From Corynespora cassiicola (Eukaryota; Ascomycota; Dothideomycetes; Pleosporales; Corynesporascaceae), in contig JAEUWY010000001.1 of the NCBI GenBank assembly GCA_022059125.1, forward strand, positions 3,100,001-3,164,000: a stretch of 64,000 bases of DNA, written 5' to 3'. The translations under genes and the position numbers were made by a program. Below, in pieces: positions 1 through 11,896 of this stretch. Each line of letters starts with the position of its first letter. Within the stretch, counting starts at the first letter, position 1. The notes under the pieces were generated by a model. It searched no databases. It saw nothing but the letters and a program-made list of their open reading frames with translations, and was not told the DNA's origin.

Positions 1-22
1 GGTCCCCGGAACGAGGAAGCCC

Positions 23-1639
23 ATGGCTCCCACCAACATCATCATCCCCAAGAAACCCCACTCTAACTCAGCATGGGGCCACTTTGCCTCTGTCGAGGGA
101 TCCAGGGTAAGTGCCCAATTAGTAGCTCTATGGAGATCTCTTTACGAAGAGCATTACAAGGTACCTCCCAACCCGAACCATATGCCAACGGGGAACGTAA
201 ACAAGTACCTTGGCTCGATATGGCAGAATATGACACCGGAAGAGCGAGGACAGTGGAACAGTCTGAGGTTAAAAGAGTTACAGCGCTACGAGAATCAAAT
301 GAGGCGTTGTAATGCTGGAGACACCATCACCCAGCTTGAAAATTGGGAGGAGCGGGATAATATTCAAAAGCAGGCAGAGGCTATACCTCGACCCATGTGT
401 ACGTCGAACCTTCAGTTGAACGAGAAGTTCGGCGCGGTAATCCCCGGGGTTACAAAGTATATGGGTATTTACAAGCCAGCAGACACTCATCCGCCTGGAG
501 ATCTAGTCTCTACACCGGGCCTCTCTCTCCAAAATTTCCTTACTTGCCCACTGCCTGTCCCGGCTCCAGTAGCAGTCTCTTGCCCAAATGTTCCTACAGT
601 CCCGTCTCAGTACCCTGCCATTGGTCGCGACATATCCCAGGATGCTGGTGTATCTGTGTATGAGCGGCCCGCCTATCGTCCAATCGCCCCGGCGGCTACC
701 CGCCCTTCGTTCTATGGACCAATCCCGCCTCCAAAGCACTATAGCCCAAATCATCAACAGCCGTATGGCACACTTCGTCCTTCGTATCTTCATGGCTCTA
801 GCATCACAGTTCCTCGTGTCCGTAATAACGGATATGATCGAGAGCCTACTCAGCTTGATCAGACTACAGCTCTGAATCGAATGGAGAATGTGAACAACAA
901 GCTTGGGGGTGGCCTTGCGCTCCGCGCCAAGAATAAAAATGTCCCTGCGGTGCGCATTATGAGCACCAGCACCGCCTCCACTAGGCGTGTCTCCGACACT
1001 TTCGATGGGGGTTTCTCCGATGAGACGAATGCGACTTCGCCTCCGGTCTCCAGGCCTCGTAATTGTGCTGGAACGAGTAGGAATCCTATCACGCTTCAAG
1101 ACGACGGACTTCAGGTTGCTGAGACACGTACTTTCAGCGAGAAGGAGAACCAGCCTCCCAGCAACGTCAACTTCGAAAGCATGAAGCTTTCGGAACTCAA
1201 CAAGAATCTCAAGACGGTGAACGATGATGTGAAGCTCGCCGAGCTGAACAAGAAGGTCCGGGTAATAAAATATGGGTCCAATATGCAAAAAACCAACGAT
1301 ACTGACAATAGTGACTTTCAGGGTGCCCCCAGGAAATATCTCCCCAAGAATTCCGCCCTAGTCAAGGAAACTGGAGCTGCGTCTCGGTATGATCCTATTC
1401 CGCCCACATCATCCATCGGCGCCGTCTCTTCGAACATCGATAGCCGTGGGGACAACAAGGTCGAACCTGCCCAATCCACTGGCAGGGTCACCATCAAGTC
1501 TCTCTGGGGCCCCATCTTGGCCGCCAAGAAGAAACAAAAGCCCCAAGTCGGTCATGGCAACCTCGACAAGTCCCTTCGTCGCGACTGTCACGATGACGGT
1601 CGAGATCATGGCGGATTCGATGGTGGCATAATGAGATAG
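23..1639 (+). CDS. HMG-box-like N-terminal domain protein, otherwise disordered
   Basis: The frame is open from the ATG at 23 to the stop ending at 1639 (538 codons). Residues about 10-95 resemble a divergent HMG box: a first helix region, then YLGSIWQNMTPEERGQW, which matches the usual 'LG..W..L...E...W/Y' pattern of helices 2-3. This suggests a DNA-bending or DNA-binding nuclear protein. The remainder is rich in Pro, Ser, Asn and Lys, with no recognised domain. A stretch at 1262-1321 looks like an intron: GTAATA donor after codon 413, CTGAC branch-like motif, TTTCAG acceptor, 60 nt. It is a multiple of three and has no stop, so splicing gives 518 aa and retention 538 aa. The start is only 22 nt into the window, so an upstream exon cannot be excluded. 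The fold assignment is inference from pattern only. Confidence 0.6.
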   Translation: MAPTNIIIPKKPHSNSAWGHFASVEGSRVSAQLVALWRSLYEEHYKVPPNPNHMPTGNVNKYLGSIWQNMTPEERGQWNSLRLKELQRYENQMRRCNAGDTITQLENWEERDNIQKQAEAIPRPMCTSNLQLNEKFGAVIPGVTKYMGIYKPADTHPPGDLVSTPGLSLQNFLTCPLPVPAPVAVSCPNVPTVPSQYPAIGRDISQDAGVSVYERPAYRPIAPAATRPSFYGPIPPPKHYSPNHQQPYGTLRPSYLHGSSITVPRVRNNGYDREPTQLDQTTALNRMENVNNKLGGGLALRAKNKNVPAVRIMSTSTASTRRVSDTFDGGFSDETNATSPPVSRPRNCAGTSRNPITLQDDGLQVAETRTFSEKENQPPSNVNFESMKLSELNKNLKTVNDDVKLAELNKKVRVIKYGSNMQKTNDTDNSDFQGAPRKYLPKNSALVKETGAASRYDPIPPTSSIGAVSSNIDSRGDNKVEPAQSTGRVTIKSLWGPILAAKKKQKPQVGHGNLDKSLRRDCHDDGRDHGGFDGGIMR

Positions 1640-2539
1640 GCTATTCCCCAGCTCATCTCGCAGCCACCGTCGACGTTCCTTGATCGAATCTGTGCTTGCA
1701 CTTCCATGTGCGTTCCAAAGTTGGGATACACGGTTCGAGTTGATACAAACACTCTACATGTATGGATTCGTGAAGGAGATTAGGTTCATGTGAGCTTTTC
1801 CCCTTTTGTCTTGGTTGATGCTCCAAGAGGCTGGGCGATGGCATCAAATCTTGCTTTCTCACAGGTGCAATCACCAGATAGTATGTGCGTCCGGGTTCAA
1901 ATTTCTATGGGGTGGCTTGATTGTAAAGAAGAAGTTATATGGAGGCGGTGGTAGCTAGGCCTGATGATTCAATATGGAGTTTGTGATTTTCAGAATACGT
2001 TTAGTGGAGCTAAGTGATGTGTGATGTGCGACGTGGGCAGAGCAGTGATGGCCGTCTTTTGGGATCGTGTCGGCAGCGAATTGTATTAAACACTAACCCA
2101 GGCGATGCTCGTGACTGCAATTTTGCTGTTTTCATCTCCCGTAACTAGTGCGAACAAGTGCTAACAAGGAGCGGCCTAGTACACACCTCCTCCCCACCAT
2201 CCTCAGCACAGCAAGGATCAACTCCCCGAATAGAGCCTCGTCCAGAACTCATCCCTACGTCGCAAAGCCCAATCCTCCCAATCCTCCCACGCATTCCAAC
2301 CCCTAACTACCACAGCAACCAAGCCCCCAACCCAAGCCCACACCGTCCCCCACCCAAAGATACACAACCAAGCACCCCTCCCCTAGGACAGCAACCCTGC
2401 CGAAAACACCCGCCGCGTATGGAGTTCTGGGAATGAGAACGGTGATGATTACGCGGGAATTGGCTTCTTATAAGATACGTATTGTTTCTTTCTCAAGCTG
2501 AGTTGGATCACTTTGACGTCTCATCTGTACCATTTCGTG
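1640..2539. other. Intergenic, no gene seen
   Basis: Tail-to-tail spacer between the HMG-box-like gene (+) and the HET gene (-). Roughly 2160-2430 is a C-rich, low-complexity tract. Its 92-codon frame is only Pro/Ser/Thr/Gln-rich and has no family signal. Confidence 0.6.
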
Positions 2540-4727
2540 CTATATAATCTTGACTGTTGTTTCTCTATTAAAATCGTCTTCATCGATTGCCCACTCGGGA
2601 TCTTTTCCGTCGTCGGCGAAGTGCCGGAATAGACCAATCCTTTCGAACAGCTTCTCATCCGCCGTCTCGTCTTTCACTCTGAGAACCATCCACACTTTTT
2701 GCTTGTAGTAGGCTCTCACCTTCTCTATCAAAGCTAGGCAATAGACTCCTATTCCACGGTTTGTTCCGGAGTCTGTTCCTGTGCAATCAGTCCATTCGCC
2801 TTTGAGATCAAAATCCTCGTGGAAAAATCCACCCAACTTCTCCTTCCCCAGGGGTATCACATCCCAAATCGCTCTCTCAGTCCAAACAAGCCGTGCTACA
2901 ACCAGCATTCCACGAAGAACTACGTACCCCGATCTCAACCTCCCCAGCTCATCGCCCCCAGATACGGGCTCCACCCCCGTCTCCACCACATGAGCAATCA
3001 CATTAATCCTCGTGCCAGGCCGCTTATCATCCTTCCTAAACACCTTGTCCAGCTTATACGACACGCCCCCCTCCCTACCCCCAATCGCCCCCACGCTCGC
3101 CCAAGAAAAACTCGGCGCCCTCCATGTGCTCACCCTCTGCATTACCCTATTATCCGCCCTTAGCCACAAAAGATCGTACACGAACGAATCCCGCCACAGC
3201 CCCGCAACATACACCCCCTTCTCCCTCGCTCCACCCACACCCCCCCGCACCACGCTCGCCACCCCCGCAATCGCCGGGAAGACGTCCTCGCCGAACGAAA
3301 GCCGCATGGCCGAGTACTCCTCGACGAGCTCGTGCCACGCGTCAGTCACCGCCGCGGGCGCCATGTACTCGAAGCTCGGGGCGTGCATGCGCGTCTTGCG
3401 GAACACCCAGGGCGGGACCACGTTCGCGCCGCCGCTGTGGCCCGCGGTGTGCGACCGGAAGACAGGGGCGAGGGGCGAGTCCGGCGGGAGCGAGGTGGTG
3501 GCTTTGCTGATGCTGAGAGCGCTGCAGAGGCATTCGAGGGCGCCCATGCACTCCCAGGCCAGCTCGTCGGCGAGGAAGTGCAGGATTCGCGGCGAGAGGA
3601 GGCGCTCTTGGAGGACCCATGCGCGCTTTAGGAGTGGGTGTGGGCTTTGGAGGTGTGGGAGTGGGGTGCGGGCGTAGACCTTGACGTGCTCTGCCTCGTT
3701 CTCGGGACAGCAGCAGCAGCAGCAGCCACCGTTCTCGATGTTTGGGGCGGAGGCGCGGTCTGGCATGTCGCAGTTACGATGCTGCACACTCGGCGCGAGT
3801 TCCAGAGGCGTGGCCATGTGTTCTGGCCTACTGGTCCGGAACAGGCCGTCGTGGGGACCCACGGATGCCGTGGCTGCGAGCGTCAAGATGGCGTTCTGAT
3901 AGATGGATGCCATGGCGCGGCTCTGGACCAGCCAGTCCTCAGTCGAGTCCTGGATGATGCACAGCGAGTCGATCCACAGGTACCCGATGCCGAGGGCCCG
4001 CGTGTAGAGCACCGCGTCCTGGAACGTACGGGGCAGATCCTCCCAGTCGATCTTCGAGCGGAACTGGGTCAGAGTGTCGGGCTCTAGGGTCGTTCGCAAG
4101 GGCTGGTGGCCGCCCCAGCAGTGGCTGAGGCAGATGTAAAGGCCCTTTTCGCCGGGGGTGGGAGTCGCTAGGCGGACCTGGGGGCTAGATGGTGTGCCGA
4201 CATGCAGTACACGCCTGGGGAGGGTGGAGACAGTGGAGGGTGTGGGTGCGCCGGGGCACAGTGGAGAATGGTTTAACAGGCAGGTCTTGAGCCAGTCTGC
4301 TACTCTATCTATCGTGGCTTCCGGTGATGTAGATGCCGGTATCGGGGTCGACACTGGTATAACATTGTATGACGGGTTGTTTGTTGCTATTCTGTATCAA
4401 CAGGGCTATGGACGTAGAGCTAAGGCTATACAAACATTGTTGGATGAAAACCTCCAGTCTAGGGGCTGGCGGAAACGTGGAAAACCGGATACCTGAGACA
4501 CATACGTCTGCGTGTATGAAAGGCTCGTCTTCCGGATCATGTTTTTTGTCTATTCTCCCTTGGTAACCTGATGCTCTCAGTGCAACCAGGCAAAGTTTAC
4601 ATCCGCAGGCAATCGTATCTTCTAACGAGCCTCCTGGACTTGGTTGGTAATATGCTGGTGTCTTCGTTTCTTCGATATAACGCTGGATCGCATGGCATAT
4701 CGAATTCAGCGGCTGTTTGATGGACAT
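2540..4727 (-). CDS. HET (heterokaryon incompatibility) domain protein
   Basis: Two exons: 4727-4436 and 4353-2540, joined across an 82-nt intron (GTTTGT donor at 4435, ACCAG acceptor ending at 4354, phase 1). The product is 701 aa. The N-terminal exon has CGCKLC, the Cys-rich start common in HET proteins. The second exon carries the HET domain with LSHCWGG (about residue 170), WIDSLCIIQDS (about 225) and ASIYQNAILTLAATAS. Such proteins act in non-self recognition and programmed cell death after hyphal fusion; Pezizomycotina have many and most are uncharacterised. A (CAG)n tract at about 3711-3726 encodes a six-cysteine run inside the domain region. The ATG at 4727 is preferred because the second exon alone would start on GTG. 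No partner gene (such as het-s or NLR type) is adjacent. Confidence 0.88.
3709..3727. repeat. (CAG)n trinucleotide repeat inside the HET gene
   Basis: About six CAG units on the + strand. Read on the minus strand in the HET gene frame they give consecutive TGC codons, a poly-cysteine run. Confidence 0.85.
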
Positions 4728-5789
4728 TGATCATTCGGAGAAGGATTCTGGCATTTGGACGCTGCTTTTTCGTGTTCAATAGAAGAATTGTTCATGAAAG
4801 GACACATCCGGACGACGTCGGGATTGAATGATCGGGGTACGAGGCCATATGATCGCTGTTGTAACCGTGACCCATAGCTAAGCGCCCTTGGCAAGGTGAC
4901 CAGGGTGTGAAGCAGGCCCCACCTATGTGATGCGGCACGGTCACTGCAGCAGACTACACCAACTTGATAAAAAGGCACATGACTAGAATTACATTGTCAC
5001 AAAAGGCTATCCTGACGAAGCTTCAGAATCACAAACTTGTACATAGGCTTTTGGCCACATCAGTACGTAACCGTGCCTCTTGCACCCATCCGATGATCAG
5101 TACGCTCAACATTCGTACATGGTGTTTTAAACTAGATAGCTTTTTATAGAATTCTTCTTCGTAATATTCCTCTCTTGGGATACCAAACTTATTGATAGTA
5201 GAAGAATTAGGTGTTCCTACCCTTCTTTGATAATTTCATGCCAGATTATGCAGTCAGTTGCTGTATTCAGGATTAAGTGAACGTCGTTTTGTGCGAAAGT
5301 AGGTATTTGAAAGGGCTGTTTAAACTCAATACTTTGGGCAATGATGCTACTCAGTACGTGAAAAAGTACGAACAAGGTATGAGAAGCACAGTACGAATAG
5401 CTATGAGTTGTATGCGAACGGCATTGCTGTTCTTTCCTTCTTTTCAGATTCGTTGACCGTATTCATTCTATGGGGTGGAGCCGTGAGGCATGATTTTAAA
5501 AGCTCAATTTCAGGTATAGTGTTGACATAAGAGCAGATGACTAAATAGCGAAGGACAATGACGAAACTCTCTTTACCCCATCAATTTCGTTCTCGTCTGA
5601 TACTGTAGGATTAGAGATTCCGATTTATTATATGGAGCAACCGATAAAAAGTGTCTATGTGCTCTTTTCAATGGCATTATTCCAATCATCGTCTACGGTG
5701 CTCTGTTATAAGAGTATCCGGGATATCTCACAAATTGCCTGAATCCAAGATTGAGCATTCAACAATATACAGGGAAAACTATTACTAAA
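4728..5789. other. Intergenic, AT-rich, no gene seen
   Basis: It holds the upstream region of the HET gene and the 3' flank of the GMC oxidoreductase gene. All frames are short and none shows a family signal. Confidence 0.6.
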
Positions 5790-7756
5790 CTAACGTCTAC
5801 GACTGATGATATCCGCAGCCTTTTCACCAACTGCGTACATGGTAGACTGAATGTGCTGCGCCGGAACCAAAGGCAAGATCGACGCATCAACAATAGACAG
5901 CCTCTGGACTCCGTAAAAGAGTAGCTTATCCGACACACATCCTCCCAACTCCTCAGGCATCATAGCACAAGACCCGCTAGGATGCGCCAGCGTTGGCCAC
6001 ACACTTCCAAGCTCAACCATCTTGTTAACAAGCTCATCATCTTCGACGTACTGAGCACCAGGTGAGACCTCGGTCGGCGAAAACTTGGCCAGCTCGGGGC
6101 GCCCCCACACAGTTCGGATGTAGCGCACCGAGGCAGCCATGACGGACTTGTCAATCGGGTTGCTGAGCGCATTGTAGAAAATCTTGGGGGCGCCCTGCGG
6201 GTTTGAAGGGTTCAGGCCGATGGTGCCGCGGGATAGGGGCTTCTGAAGAGCGACGAGAATGCCCTGGCCGGCTGCAGGGACAGGGTATTCGACGATTCCG
6301 GCCTTTTCATTCTTGAAGAGGCCTGCGAGGACCTTGCGCTGGGCTTGGATACCCTTAAGGAGCTTCTTGCTGCCGCTGTAGAGAGATGGGAGATAAGACT
6401 CGACTTTTTGATCTGCGACTTGGGCAGCAAGGCTCTGGTAGTCCTCGGGTGCGACATCGGGGAGAGGCATGAAGGCAAGGGCGTTTCCACGAGCCTGGGT
6501 AAGGGGGCCTGTCTTGTTGGCATTGTATTGCGCCCATGCGGAGGCGTTGAATGCAGCATCCGTCGTGAGCGATGAAGGGTTCGGGAAGCTCTGATTCGCG
6601 ATGTTGTATGCCACGATGGTGTAAGGATGGTCCTGGAAATTGGCCCCGACACCGTCATGGGCGAGCTTGACCTTGACGCCAGCAGCTTCAAGCACAGATT
6701 TTGGGCCGATTCCGCTGAGCTGAAGAATCTTGGGCGTGTTGACTGCACCAGCTGCCAGAACTACCTCCTTCTTCGCATAATAGGTCGAAGTGGTGTTAGT
6801 CTTCCTGTCTGTCACCTTGACTCCACGGGCAACGAGCTTGTTGCCATTGCCAAAGACAAGCTCGTCGGCAACAGTGTGAAGAACTACCTTGAGATTGGTC
6901 CGCTGGGAGACGGGGTCGTAGTACGAGTTACGGGCGTGGGTCCTCTCTCCAGTCTTAGGGTTCATGGTGTTAGGGAACCACGATGCGCCATAGGCTTCGC
7001 CATTGTTTCCATCGATGGGCATGTGGGCACCCGCACCCCTGTAGGCAGCAAAGTAGTCCTTGATATCCGGGTATTGAAAGTCGGAGATACCGAGCTTCAG
7101 CGGACCATTGCCATAGCTGAGAATATAGTCAGCCAAGTGATCGATTATATGTAGAGTCAACATACGCGTTTGTGTCCCAGGTGATGTTGAAGTCATTGGC
7201 AGCTTTTGTAGATGGAGGAATAAACTCGGTGCCCTTCTTGAAGAAAGGGTACATTCCACTCCAGCCCCAGCCCTTGTTGCCCAATGCTTCCCAAGCATCA
7301 TAGTCTGCTGCTGAACCACGATCATATACCATTCCGTTCACCAACGATCCACCACCAAGGACTCGAGCAACACGAGTGTTCCATGTCTTGTTGCCAAGGT
7401 AGGGTTCAGGGTCAGAAACGTAACCATCCCACAGCAAAGAAGTGTTCAGTGCATACGTCGCACCATAGGGAATTCGTTGCGCAAAGTTGTCATCAGCGCC
7501 ACCGGCTTCAATGACCAAGACGGATTCTAGAAGGTCATATTAGGATTTTCTTTGCCACGTGGGATCATCGGTCCTCTTGCTTACTGCTCTTATCTTCGGT
7601 CAGACGATATGCAACAATAAGGCCGGTGATACCGCCTCCAACGACGACATAGTCATAAGTGTTTGCGGATTGAGCGTCGGCCCTAGAATGGACCAAGTTG
7701 TCGCTTGGCAGCGCAGAGGCCAATCCAAGCAACGGGAGAGCAACGAACGGACGCAT
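5790..7756 (-). CDS. Secreted GMC-family FAD oxidoreductase
   Basis: Three exons, 7756-7585, 7526-7166 and 7116-5790, give 619 aa. Introns are 58 nt (GTAAGC...CTAG) and 49 nt (GTATGT...CTCAG), both in phase. Residues 1-17 look like a signal peptide (MRPFVALPLLGLASA). The FAD-binding dinucleotide motif VVVGGGITG lies near residues 36-44, with the adenine-binding end SVLVIEAGG after the first intron. GMC signature features are RVLGGGSLVNGMVYDRG, then AAGAVNTPKILQLSGIGP, and the C-terminal HPSGSCAMMP and PAQHIQSTMYAVGEKAA that supply the active-site His and His/Asn positions. The family oxidises alcohols or sugars with O2, giving H2O2 (aryl-alcohol, glucose and choline-type members). Several N-x-S/T sites and the signal peptide indicate secretion. 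The substrate cannot be decided from sequence. Confidence 0.9.
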
Positions 7757-9574
7757 GTTGAATCAACTGCAAAAACAAAAAACAACCGACAAGGTCAAGG
7801 CAAGGAGTGACCAGGTTCGAAGATACCTGCACACAAAGCCTTGCAAAGTAACCGGGTGTGCCGGGAAATTTAAACATGCATTCGCCTCGTGGTCAAAACG
7901 GCGCATACTTCTCCTGACAACCGCCATGAGTCGCAACTGGATCCCATCCGGCACCGGCATCCCAATGCTATGGTTCGCTGGGCCATGAGAATAAAAAACG
8001 GGTTACTGGTGGCGCGGGATGTCCACCTTCTGGAAAGAGTATTGCTGCGAAATTGGGGTGGCATCGAAGACTCCACAACGCAGCCTAGTCCCGCCGGGGT
8101 GCGCGTGGGATAACCCGCTGGGCCGCCCCGAAGACTAGCGGACGAATCTTGCGCGAATCATCAGCACAAAATCAACTTCGAGAATGGATGGGAATGGCTG
8201 TTTATGAACCCAGAATCTGGCGATAATAGCGCAGCGACAACTAAAACAATCAACCGCCGGGTCCTGATGAAGAAAATATCCACGCCCAATATCTTCTCCC
8301 AAACGCGGGTTCCTGGGGCCAAGATGCGCCATAACTATGGAATTTGATGCCCCGGACCCTTTCGGCGAATAGACGACCGAGCCACAATGCCATTACATTT
8401 CCATCGGGACGCTTCAGGAAAGGTGAAGACGGGAGTATATTGCGGCGTGGCCAGATAATCGACCTGCATACCCAAGCTTTCCCAAGGTTGTCGCCATCAC
8501 CGTTGTCTCCGCTGGGGCTCCAGTTTTTCGAGGTACCGCTAGACGAATCCCAGATGAACATATCATTCGATTGCGCAATGTCCACCCGACTCTCCCTGCC
8601 CCGTTCGCAAGATTTGTTAACGTGGCATTGCAGGTGAAATATGTCCAGACTTGATGGATTTTGTGGCGTCGCCAACTTCCCGTCTCCACCCAACCGTGCC
8701 GTGAGGTTGAAAAAAGTCGCGAAAAGGCTGGGCGCCATCCCGTCTTCCTATTCTCCGGATCCTGACGGGGCTCGTATATGCACCATCCATGGAAGTCTCC
8801 GCTAGCTCTCCCTCCACGCATTAAAAACACACAAAACATTCCGAAATTTCCTTTGCCGCTGTGGGACGAGCCAAGTGCGTTACCGGAGCCGGATGAATTC
8901 TCCGAGCACGTTGTGTGCAGCATGAGTTTTCAGAGAGATTCGCAACATCGCTGTATACAGAATGTGAGATGGAAAGAACCGGTGGGTCTGGGATCAATCT
9001 TAGCAATCGCTATCACCCAGGATGGGCTGAAACGCCTCCGCCCCAAAATACGGCATGGGATCCGAAGATACATGATCTATGCACGCGTTTGGAGAAGATC
9101 ATCGTGTGATTTCTCTGTAGTGCACGCCAACGGCGTTCAGGCGGAAGTATCACCCAAGAGTCATGAGGGAGAAGGGAGGTTCCAATGAAAGAGACCGGAG
9201 AGACCTGTTATGGGAAGGCCTCCCTAGAGCTTCCCTGAAATTTCAGGCGCCAAGTCGGGATGGCTCATGTCTGCCTGTGGAGGAACAGCGACAGACTCGA
9301 GCTTTGTCGAATCAGAACGGCAGCTCATCTAGCGAGAAGTTCCTCCGCTAGGAGAAAGTCGCAGCCGTTGCGGACCGAGGCATGTTCACGCTACGCATTC
9401 GCCTTGCGTGGGGTCGTGCTGCTGCCGAGCAGGATTCTGGATTCGTCGGGCTTGCGGGCGAAATTGGAGCCCGCCGAGGGCCTTATGATAGCCATTGTAG
9501 ATCTGGCACAATTAATCTTCTTGCTTCTGCCCCAGTTCTTACTCTCATCGATTCACCGATTGAATGCACCTGAC
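7757..9574. other. Intergenic, no gene supported
   Basis: Head-to-head spacer between the GMC oxidoreductase (-) and the rhodopsin-like gene (+), so it contains both upstream regions. Overlapping frames of 60-170 codons occur on both strands around 8250-9190, but none has a domain-like composition. Confidence 0.55.
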
Positions 9575-10845
9575 ATGGCGGATAGCCCGCAAGAATGGCC
9601 GAACCGTGGGGCAGAGCTCCTCGGAATCAGTACGTTTCTTTGCGTACTCAGCACAGGATTTCTGGTGTGGAGGGTAGTATATGGATTGAGAAATGATCGG
9701 AAGCTCTTGCTTTGCGATTACTTGCTAATCATCGCGACGGTATGTTGTGTACAGACTCGTTGCTCAATGACTTCTTGACACTGATCCAACATCAAGCTAA
9801 TGAACATCACTGCCACTGGTATCCGATACAAAAGTACAATTCACGGACAAGGGAGACATATTCTGGACCCCAGCATCAAGAAACCACATGATATCCTGGA
9901 ATACAGCTATTACTTGTGGATTGGCCAAGTTCTCAACTTAATGGCTGTGGCCATCTTGAAGTATTCCATCTGCGCATATCTTCTGGCCTTAAGATTCTCC
10001 AAAGTATACACAGTAATTGTCTGGGCATCAATTCTCATGGTAACTGCCTTGAATTTGCTTTGTCCGGCATTCGGCCTCTTCTCATGTACGCCCTTTGATG
10101 CAAACTGGAACAGGGCAATCAAAGGCAGATGCTGGTTCAAGGGAGGCATGGGGCTCACGTAAGTAGCTTTTAATCTCCTGAAGATCGATTTGGCTGCTGA
10201 TTTCAACGTTAAAGGTATGCTCAAGGCATTTCCAACATCATCACTGACATAGTGTATGTCGTGGCGCCCGTTCTATATTTGAACACAGTTCAGCTATCTC
10301 GACGCACCAAGTGGGGAATCAGGAGTGTCTTCTGCCTAGGTTTAGTGTGAGTCTTCCCTGTCCCCCTTTATATCCCATTCTGACAGGTTATTAGGGCGAC
10401 CGTGTGCTCAATTTTCAAAACCATAGAGATGAGCGCGCTCAAAAAGACCCGCGACCCAACCTGGGATGGAGTCAACCTCACCATCTGGAGCTCGACCGAA
10501 CTCTCTGTCGGCATCCTTATCGCCTCGCTTCCACCCCTCCGAAAACAATTCGACAAGATGTTCAGCCACATCGTGCCTAGCACGTTCTTGTCCAAGTCGA
10601 AGACTCCCGGCAGCGGAGGCATTCCGATGTATAACATTAGCAGGTCGAATACAAAGCCTATGGGTCGATCGGGCATTCACGATGATGCAGATAGCGAGCA
10701 GGACATCTTGCCCGGGAGTCTAGGTTCTGACGGCGGTATTACAAAGACAGTCGTGCATGAAGTCACAAGCGTGGAGCGGGGTGGTTTGCATCAGTCATCA
10801 GACAAGACCCACGGCCAGTACGGAGAGATCGGTCGAGGCATCTAA
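9575..10845 (+). CDS. Rhodopsin-like 7-TM integral membrane protein (SAT4/PTH11-like)
   Basis: Four exons, 9575-9739, 9797-10158, 10215-10346 and 10395-10845, give 369 aa; introns are 57, 56 and 48 nt and all phases agree. The start ATG (MADSPQEWPNRG) fits the 'N-R-G' opening typical of the family; an upstream in-frame ATG at 9488 is possible but would add an extra hydrophobic segment. Hydrophobic helices follow in order, with the family landmarks GRHILD, ILKYSICAYLLALRF, LFSCTPFDANW...KGRCW, NIITDIVYVVAPVLYL and WSSTELSVGILIASLPPLR. The tail from about residue 270 is polar and cytosolic. These proteins (fungal rhodopsin domain family) include the appressorium receptor PTH11 and many of unknown role. 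No CFEM Cys-rich domain is present. A broken relative lies at 48421-49723. Confidence 0.85.
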
Positions 10846-11896
10846 TTTCATTTGTTCTTCTCAAATTAAAGATCGCCTTCTGTGAGGGTTTAGCTGGTAG
10901 ATAGAAATCCAGTCTATGTGCTGGAGCACATCGAGAGAGTAAAAATACAAACACTGCTTAACTATAAGTTATTATTGATCAATTAAATTGGTGACTTGGG
11001 GTGTTTCCATCATCCTTTTTCACAACAATCGACCATGTACGGGGTTACCTTCAAGCTCTCATTACGCATTGTTATTGGTATTCTATTCCAATCCAATCTC
11101 CTCCCAAATGCAACAACGCGACCACCCCAGTTAGAAATCAACCATATGCAGACTATCAACCAAGATCTATGGGGAGTCTTGTCCAATTCCCTCTTTCGGT
11201 GATGCCATCGCGCCACCCCAACCTAGCCACCAACCCACACCACACCACACACTCCCTTACGCCCTCGACTTACCCTCCAACCCAACAAAAACACCCCATC
11301 TCATCCTTCCCATCGCCAAAAGTTCCCCCTCGGATCGCACCAAAATCCATCCCCAAAATCCCTCCACTCAATCTGATAGGTCACGCCGTACAGCCCTGGG
11401 CACAACATTCGCGCACCTCCCAGCACAGCCCCCGGAACACCCACCATCCGAATCTCACCACGCACGCGCGAACCCTACCTACGCCCAACGCGCAACACCC
11501 ACTACGCTCCGCAAGCTACAAAAAAGCTAACCTGCTATCGACGCCTACATCGGGAAGTCGGTCGGTGGCACGTCGTCGTAACGCGGGTCGTGGGATTGGT
11601 CGGTTCGTGGGTGTGGGCGCCAAGACTGCGTGCGGGCAGGGCAGGTGAGGGTTATGGGCTGCGGATTTGGGGATAGATGGGGATGGGAGCGAGAACGAGG
11701 GATGCGAATGTGATGATGAGGTAGGTGGTGAGCGATTATGAGGGGATTGCGGTATATAAGGGCCGTGTAGTAGGCATTGGGAAGACACGGGCAACAGATT
11801 TGCGGATATCTCCACACTATTTGAATACTTTCGAATACTTTCGAAAGAATTTCTTTTGTTACTTTAGAGTGTCTGATACACTTACCCAACGCTCAG
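10846..11896. other. Intergenic with C-rich low-complexity tract
   Basis: Around 11200-11540 the sequence is rich in CCA/CAC/CCC and produces a 215-codon Pro/His/Thr frame that looks like composition, not a gene. No DOMON domain, which often precedes b561 domains, is visible before 11897. A short direct duplication of the unit GAATACTTTC occurs near 11823-11842. Confidence 0.55.

Noticed and set aside
503..1288. 261-codon minus-strand frame opposite the HMG-box-like gene
   Set aside because: It is antisense to a better supported coding frame and has no domain signal.
1870..1910. GGTTCAAATTT resembling a tRNA T-arm
   Set aside because: No matching acceptor stem, D-arm or anticodon arm could be drawn around it.
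2158..2436. Pro/Ser-rich 92-codon frame
   Set aside because: Composition is explained by a C-rich tract; no start context, no homology pattern.
3012..3677. 221-codon plus-strand frame within the HET gene
   Set aside because: A shadow of the HET frame in GC-rich sequence; Arg/Ser/Pro-rich without motif.
11001..11648. 215-codon Pro/His/Thr frame before the b561 gene, considered as a DOMON domain
   Set aside because: Low complexity with no DOMON core; not joined to the b561 exons by a convincing splice.
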